From Lachnospiraceae bacterium MD329 (GTDB lineage: Bacteria > Bacillota > Clostridia > UBA1381), in contig VIQV01000018.1 in NCBI GenBank assembly GCA_010206265.1, positions 1 to 64,000 of the forward strand: a DNA stretch of 64,000 nucleotides, given 5' to 3'. Below, one piece after another: positions 59,519 through 64,000 of this stretch (its first letter is position 1; each line of letters opens with the position of its first letter). Both the position numbers and the translations under genes were made by a program. The notes under the pieces are model-generated. The model was not told the origin of the DNA and did not search any database. It was given only the letters and a program-made list of their open reading frames with translations.

Positions 59519-62500
59519 ATGATATCATTAAAGGATTTTAATGCTCTTATTGAAATGGGACAAAGGGAGATTATATCTGATGTATCACAATGGCAAAAAT
59601 GGCTTGAATTTGCGGCGAATACATATAAATATGATTTAAAAAACAGCATAGCTGTATATATACAAAAACCTAATGCGTATATGATTGCTGACTTTAAAAC
59701 GTGGAATGTTATCGGTAGAAAAATACACAGAGGGCAGAAGGGCAGTTATATATCAGAAAATAATAAAATAAAATATGTATTTGACATAACTCAAACGTAT
59801 GGAAATGAATTTGACCGCTGGAAAATAGACGATAAGGAAGGGCTTATAGCGTATGCAAATAAGAAGTACGGTATAAACAATAAATCTTTTGAGGACTATT
59901 TATCATCAATGATATCATATTTGACTTCCGACAAAGACAATTCAGAAATGGTATTTTTAAGCACGAAATATATGGTGTCAAGACGACTTGGAGTAGTTAG
60001 TAATTTTGATGATATAATTAATGCGTATGGTCTAATAAGTACATCAGACAGGAAACATCTTTTAGAACAGACATACAACAGTGCTGCACAAATGCTGCGT
60101 AAGATAGAAAAAGAAAATCGTGAATTCTTAGTTTGGAGGAATAAAAATGCAAAAAGAACTGTTGATAGAAATGAGCAGTCTGCGTCAAACAGACATAATA
60201 CAGACATTACCGACAAAAGCGTTTTTGAACAAAACGCAGATACTTCGAAGACTGAATACAGCGAGGTACGCTCTTTCGGCAATGGACTTTATGGAGAAAA
60301 ATCAGCCGGAACGGTATATGGAATTGATGGAACAGGGAGAGCTGCTGACAATCTTATGGGAAGTACAGATAGAGGCAAAGAATTTTCGCCTACAGGTAGC
60401 GGAGAAACTTTCAGCTCAGCCGAATATCCAGAAGTTGAGCTATTGGGAGAAAACACAAGAAATGGCAACGCAGATGGCGTTGATAGAACAACAGATAATG
60501 CGAGAAATAGTGTTAGTCCAGAGATAAGATTAAATATATCAAATGAAAAAAGTTATACTTCAAAATCCCAGAAGTATAACTTTTCTATTTCTGATATTGA
60601 AGAAATAGTGAAACCGAAAAACCAGAAGATTAAAGATAATATTGAGGCAATACAAAAATTAAAAGAAATTGAAATGGAAAGTCGTTTAGCTACTCCTGAA
60701 GAGCAATTGTTATTATCAAAGTATATTGGTTGGGGTGGGTTACCGGAAGTGTTTGAGGAAAAGCATACATCATATTCTGATTTGCACAACTTGCTTACCA
60801 ATGATGAGTATACACAGATAAGAGCCAGTGTTTTAAATTCACATTATACACCTAATGTAATTATCAGTGAAATGTATAATGCTCTTCAAAATATGGGTGT
60901 TAAAGACGGAAAATTTTTAGAGTCTGCGTGCGGTACAGGAAAGTTTATGGGACTACTACCGGATAATATGCAGAATAGTAAGTTTTATGGTGTGGAGATT
61001 GATAGCATAACAGGGAGGATTGCAAAACAATTATATCAGAAAAATAATATACGGATATGCGGATTTGAGGAAACATCTTTTAAAGATAACAGTTTTGATG
61101 TTGTTATAGGTAATGTTCCATTTGGTCAATATAAGGTTAATGATATTGCATATAATAAATATAATTTTATGATACACGATTATTTTATGGCTAAAAATAT
61201 AGATAAACTGCGTTCTGGGGGTATTGCCGTACTCATTACATCTGCTGGAACTCTTGATAAAATTGATAGTAAATGCAGACGGTATTTAGCTGAACGCGCA
61301 GACCTTATCGGTGCAATAAGACTTCCTAACAATGCTTTTTCAGGTGCTGGTACAAGTGTAACGGCAGATATTATTTTTTTACAAAAGCGTGATGAACTGC
61401 GTATAGGAGAAATGCCTGACTGGGTAGATGTTGACAAATATTCAGAGGATATTAAAATAAATAAGTATTTTATAGCACACCCTGATATGATATTGGGTGA
61501 TATGATACTTGAAAGTTCTCGTTTTGGATTTGACAGTGTTTGTAAAGCTCGTGATGGTGAGGAGCTGGAGCAAGAATTACATAGTGCAGTATTAAAACTA
61601 TCTGCTCATATTACAGAAACAAAAAGCATAGAATCTGAAGAACCTGATATTGATATAGATATATCTGGAATAAGAAATCTTACATATACAGAAATAAACG
61701 GTGAATTTTATTATAATTTTAATGGCAAGTTAAATAAAGTTCAAGATTTTAAAGGTATAAGAGCAGAACGTATTAAGGGACTTCATAATATACGTCAGAT
61801 TACTAGAAGGCTAATAGATATACAAACTGTAGGTTGCAGCGAACTAGAGCTTAAAGCCGAACAATCCAAATTAAATATTGCATACGATGAATTTATAAAA
61901 AAATATGATTACATTCATTCAAAGCCCAATAGAAATGCTTTCAGTGATGATATGGATTTACCATTACTTCTATCATTAGAAAATGAAGATGAAAGTGGTA
62001 ATATTACAAAGGCGGATATGTTTTATAAACAGACAATTCGCCCGATAATGGTTATTGATAAAGTAGACAATGCTATGGACGGTCTGAAAGTATCATTATC
62101 AGAAAGAGGAAGAGTAGATATATCATATATTGCAAAATTAACGGATATGCAGCCAGAAATGGTAATCAGAGAATTACAGGGTATGATATATAAAAATCCT
62201 GTTAAAAACCTTAAAGGCGATGAGTTCTACGGCTATGAAACTGCAAATGAATATTTATCGGGTAATGTTTTAGAAAAGCTTAATATAGCTAAAATGTATA
62301 ATGAAAGTCATCAGTATGATGAAAATATAGCAGCCTTAGAAAAAGTGCAGCCACAGCCTCTATCAGCGGCAGATATTGCGTGGAAAATAGGTGTACCTTG
62401 GATAAGCGTGGAGGATTATGAGAGTTTTATATACGAAACATTTGATACGAAATCATTACATAGAAGGAATCATAGTTATTCAGATAGTGGAGCAATTATT

Positions 62501-64000
62501 ATTCGATATAATAATTATAATAATGTATGGACTATTTATAATAAAAGTTTTGAAAATGGTAATCTTAAATCCGTAGCGGAGTTCGGTACAGAACGTAGGA
62601 ATGCATATGAGATAATGGAAGATTGCCTTAATCTTCAAAATTCGGTTGTTCGTGACAGTCATACTGATGGTGAAAAAGTTTGGTATACTGTAAACTCAAC
62701 AGAAACAGCAAAGGCACAGGAAAAACAAGAACTTATACGTAAAAGGTTTTCAGATTGGATTATGGACAATCCGGAATTACGAGATAAGTATACTGAATAT
62801 TATAATAAAACATATAATAACACACGATTGAGAGCCTATGATGGCTCTCATTTAAATTTTCCGGGAATGTCACCTGAAATAAAATTACTTAAACATCAAG
62901 TAGACGGTATCGCACGAATTTTATATAGTGATACAAATACATTGTTAGCTCATTCAGTTGGTGCAGGTAAAACTTTTGAAATGACTGCAAGCTGTATGGA
63001 ACTAAAACGGTTGGGAATTGCAAAAAAAAGTATGTTTGTTGTACCGAATCATTTGACGGAGCAATGGGGTAGCGAATTTCTAAGACTATATCCCAGTGCT
63101 AATATTCTTATAGCAACTAAAAAAGATTTTCAGAAAGAAAATAGACATAACTTTTTTTCCAAGATAGCTGTAGGTGATTGGGATGCAGTGATTATTGGGC
63201 ATAGTCAGTTTGAAAAAATACCAATTTCAAACGAACGTCTAGCAAATGAAATACAACTTGAGATTGAAAAAATTACAGACGCAATACAATCTATTGAAGG
63301 TGAAGGTCAGAGGTATTCTGTCAAGCAGCTTGAAAGCAAGAAAAAGAATTTACAAGTGAAATTCGAAATGCTTACAGCACAGGAATTAAAAGATGATATT
63401 TTCACGTTTGAACAATTGGGAGTTGACTATATGTTTGTTGATGAGGCTCATCTATATAAAAACTGCCTAATAACGACAAAGCTTACTAATATTGCTGGAT
63501 TATCCACAACTGCTGCAAACAAGTCAATGGATATGTTATGGAAGTGCAAATATTTAGCAGAAATAAATAACGGAAAAGGCGTTGTTTTTGCAACAGGAAC
63601 GCCTATATCTAATTCTATCACTGAAATGTATGTTATGCAAAGATATTTAGATTATGGCTTGCTTGAGCGTAGTGGATTTGAATTTTTTGATAACTGGGTT
63701 GCGATGTTTGGAAATATAACAACGGGTTTAGAATTAGCTCCTGAAGGAACAGGATATAGAATGAAAAACAGATTATCTAAATTTGATAGTCTGCCGGAGC
63801 TGATGACGATGTTTGCTCATTTTACTGATGTACAGACAGCAGATATGTTGAATTTAGATGTGCCGTCCGCCACGATACATAATATAGCGTTGGAGGCTGA
63901 CGAGTTTACCTTAGCAGAAATGATGAGTTATGTGGACAGAGCTACTGCTATAAGAGATAGGTTGGTACAGCCTGAGGAAGATAATATGTTGAAAATAACT
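59519..64000 (+). CDS. Giant ArdC-like / N6-methylase-like / SNF2-type helicase protein, 5' part
   Basis: An open frame of 1494 codons continuing past the window. Residues about 5-90 resemble the ArdC N-terminal ssDNA-binding domain ([37 protein letters not shown]). A low-complexity polar linker spans about 210-340. A methyltransferase-like domain follows with [11 protein letters not shown] (near 469) and IGNVPFGQY (near 531, in the place of N-P-P-Y). A long middle region leads to an SNF2/DEAD-like helicase with [12 protein letters not shown] (near 1145), VDEAHLYKN (near 1306) and ATGTPISNS (near 1360). ATG 59519 follows ATGGAGGTGAG. Such proteins are hallmarks of Tn1549-like and related clostridial conjugative elements and are thought to protect or process element DNA. 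The C-terminal helicase lobe is outside the window. Confidence 0.9.
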   Translation, partial: MISLKDFNALIEMGQREIISDVSQWQKWLEFAANTYKYDLKNSIAVYIQKPNAYMIADFKTWNVIGRKIHRGQKGSYISENNKIKYVFDITQTYGNEFDRWKIDDKEGLIAYANKKYGINNKSFEDYLSSMISYLTSDKDNSEMVFLSTKYMVSRRLGVVSNFDDIINAYGLISTSDRKHLLEQTYNSAAQMLRKIEKENREFLVWRNKNAKRTVDRNEQSASNRHNTDITDKSVFEQNADTSKTEYSEVRSFGNGLYGEKSAGTVYGIDGTGRAADNLMGSTDRGKEFSPTGSGETFSSAEYPEVELLGENTRNGNADGVDRTTDNARNSVSPEIRLNISNEKSYTSKSQKYNFSISDIEEIVKPKNQKIKDNIEAIQKLKEIEMESRLATPEEQLLLSKYIGWGGLPEVFEEKHTSYSDLHNLLTNDEYTQIRASVLNSHYTPNVIISEMYNALQNMGVKDGKFLESACGTGKFMGLLPDNMQNSKFYGVEIDSITGRIAKQLYQKNNIRICGFEETSFKDNSFDVVIGNVPFGQYKVNDIAYNKYNFMIHDYFMAKNIDKLRSGGIAVLITSAGTLDKIDSKCRRYLAERADLIGAIRLPNNAFSGAGTSVTADIIFLQKRDELRIGEMPDWVDVDKYSEDIKINKYFIAHPDMILGDMILESSRFGFDSVCKARDGEELEQELHSAVLKLSAHITETKSIESEEPDIDIDISGIRNLTYTEINGEFYYNFNGKLNKVQDFKGIRAERIKGLHNIRQITRRLIDIQTVGCSELELKAEQSKLNIAYDEFIKKYDYIHSKPNRNAFSDDMDLPLLLSLENEDESGNITKADMFYKQTIRPIMVIDKVDNAMDGLKVSLSERGRVDISYIAKLTDMQPEMVIRELQGMIYKNPVKNLKGDEFYGYETANEYLSGNVLEKLNIAKMYNESHQYDENIAALEKVQPQPLSAADIAWKIGVPWISVEDYESFIYETFDTKSLHRRNHSYSDSGAIIIRYNNYNNVWTIYNKSFENGNLKSVAEFGTERRNAYEIMEDCLNLQNSVVRDSHTDGEKVWYTVNSTETAKAQEKQELIRKRFSDWIMDNPELRDKYTEYYNKTYNNTRLRAYDGSHLNFPGMSPEIKLLKHQVDGIARILYSDTNTLLAHSVGAGKTFEMTASCMELKRLGIAKKSMFVVPNHLTEQWGSEFLRLYPSANILIATKKDFQKENRHNFFSKIAVGDWDAVIIGHSQFEKIPISNERLANEIQLEIEKITDAIQSIEGEGQRYSVKQLESKKKNLQVKFEMLTAQELKDDIFTFEQLGVDYMFVDEAHLYKNCLITTKLTNIAGLSTTAANKSMDMLWKCKYLAEINNGKGVVFATGTPISNSITEMYVMQRYLDYGLLERSGFEFFDNWVAMFGNITTGLELAPEGTGYRMKNRLSKFDSLPELMTMFAHFTDVQTADMLNLDVPSATIHNIALEADEFTLAEMMSYVDRATAIRDRLVQPEEDNMLKIT
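60147..60527 (+). CDS. Nested alternate-frame ORF, TnpV-like
   Basis: A 126-residue ORF in another frame inside the helicase gene, exactly over its low-complexity linker. It has its own GGAGG with an ATG eight bases later. The protein looks real: [60 protein letters not shown], and a helical end. The pattern (Leu/Arg-rich helix, RPERY-like motif, G-x-L-x-x-x-L, repeated Gln/Met) resembles the small TnpV-type proteins of clostridial conjugative elements. The host frame here is Gly/Ser/Asn/Thr-rich, as expected when the other frame is the one under selection. Family name is tentative. Confidence 0.6.
   Translation: MQKELLIEMSSLRQTDIIQTLPTKAFLNKTQILRRLNTARYALSAMDFMEKNQPERYMELMEQGELLTILWEVQIEAKNFRLQVAEKLSAQPNIQKLSYWEKTQEMATQMALIEQQIMREIVLVQR

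Larger units (their letters stand above)
54243..64000 (+). mobile_element. Left part of an integrative and conjugative element inserted at tRNA-Arg
   Basis: Immediately after tRNA-Arg the gene content switches from housekeeping to plasmid or ICE functions: ParA, replication-type HTH protein, ParB, NUC endonuclease, AbrB-like protein, TnpB-derived RuvC protein, and a giant ArdC-methylase-SNF2 protein typical of clostridial conjugative elements. The sequence is also more AT-rich. The left attachment site is probably within the 3' part of the tRNA (about 54222-54242). Integrase, relaxase, secretion genes and the right end lie beyond the window, so class and mobility are unproven. Confidence 0.75.

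Overview
The window is about 54 kb of chromosome from a low-GC, anaerobic, spore-forming member of the Clostridia, followed by about 10 kb of an integrated mobile element that runs off the right edge. The taxonomic reading rests on the gene set: rubrerythrin, a class I Fe-S fumarase subunit, RNase J, Mini-RNase III, intact SigK, SipL, a decarboxylase sodium pump and ribosome binding sites of the AAGGAGG type. Several SLH-domain surface proteins, rhamnulokinase and a GH30 enzyme suggest a plant-polysaccharide-degrading gut bacterium. Genus is not determined from sequence alone.

Layout. 1-0.3 kb: 3' end of an IS3-type transposase. 0.4-4.4 kb (minus): two-domain GT-C/PMT mannosyltransferase followed by an orphan fumarase alpha subunit. 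4.6-7.5 kb: ribosome hibernation factor, rubrerythrin, RNase J. 7.6-9.4 kb: PadR/DUF1700/DUF4097 operon with a perfect inverted-repeat operator. 9.4-9.5 kb: a 20-codon Arg-rich ORF with a full-length Shine-Dalgarno. 9.6-16.7 kb: cysteine hydrolase, SLH protein, rhamnulokinase, SipL, a degenerate MBL-fold protein and an HxlR regulator. 16.8-25.9 kb: cysS-mrnC, split transketolase, lipoprotein, tig-clpP-clpX, lysA. 25.9-30.4 kb: ECF sigma/anti-sigma pair, a second HxlR gene, and a copper ATPase fused in frame to a CopZ domain with an internal ribosome binding site. 30.5-38.9 kb: phosphodiester glycosidase-SLH, a DUF6809-like ORF behind a structured leader RNA, sigK, a YARHG protein, GH30. 38.9-41.3 kb: tRNA-Gln, tRNA-Leu, D-Ala-D-Ala carboxypeptidase, pseudouridine synthase. 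41.4-44.6 kb: large LRR-like surface protein. 44.7-49.9 kb: five-gene sodium-pump decarboxylase operon. 49.9-54.1 kb: proC, dGTPase, a sortase substrate (NPKTG) and its class B sortase.

At 54.17 kb a tRNA-Arg(CCT) marks the junction with what looks like an integrative and conjugative element. It holds parA, a 445-base non-coding stretch full of hairpins, a replication-type HTH protein, parB, a membrane-anchored NUC endonuclease, an AbrB/Zn-ribbon protein, a 215-residue stand-alone RuvC domain derived from TnpB, a small unknown protein, and the first 1494 codons of a giant ArdC-N6-methylase-SNF2 protein whose linker is overprinted by a second ORF.

Most interesting items: (1) the RuvC-only TnpB derivative, keeping a D-E-D triad and coupled to the AbrB gene; (2) the nested ORF in the helicase linker; (3) the pseudoknotted leader RNA ending in a terminator ahead of the DUF6809-like ORF; (4) the structured non-coding region between parA and the replication protein; (5) the CopA-CopZ fusion with internal start; (6) the 20-residue Arg-rich peptide. 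All calls come from reading the sequence; no searches were run.
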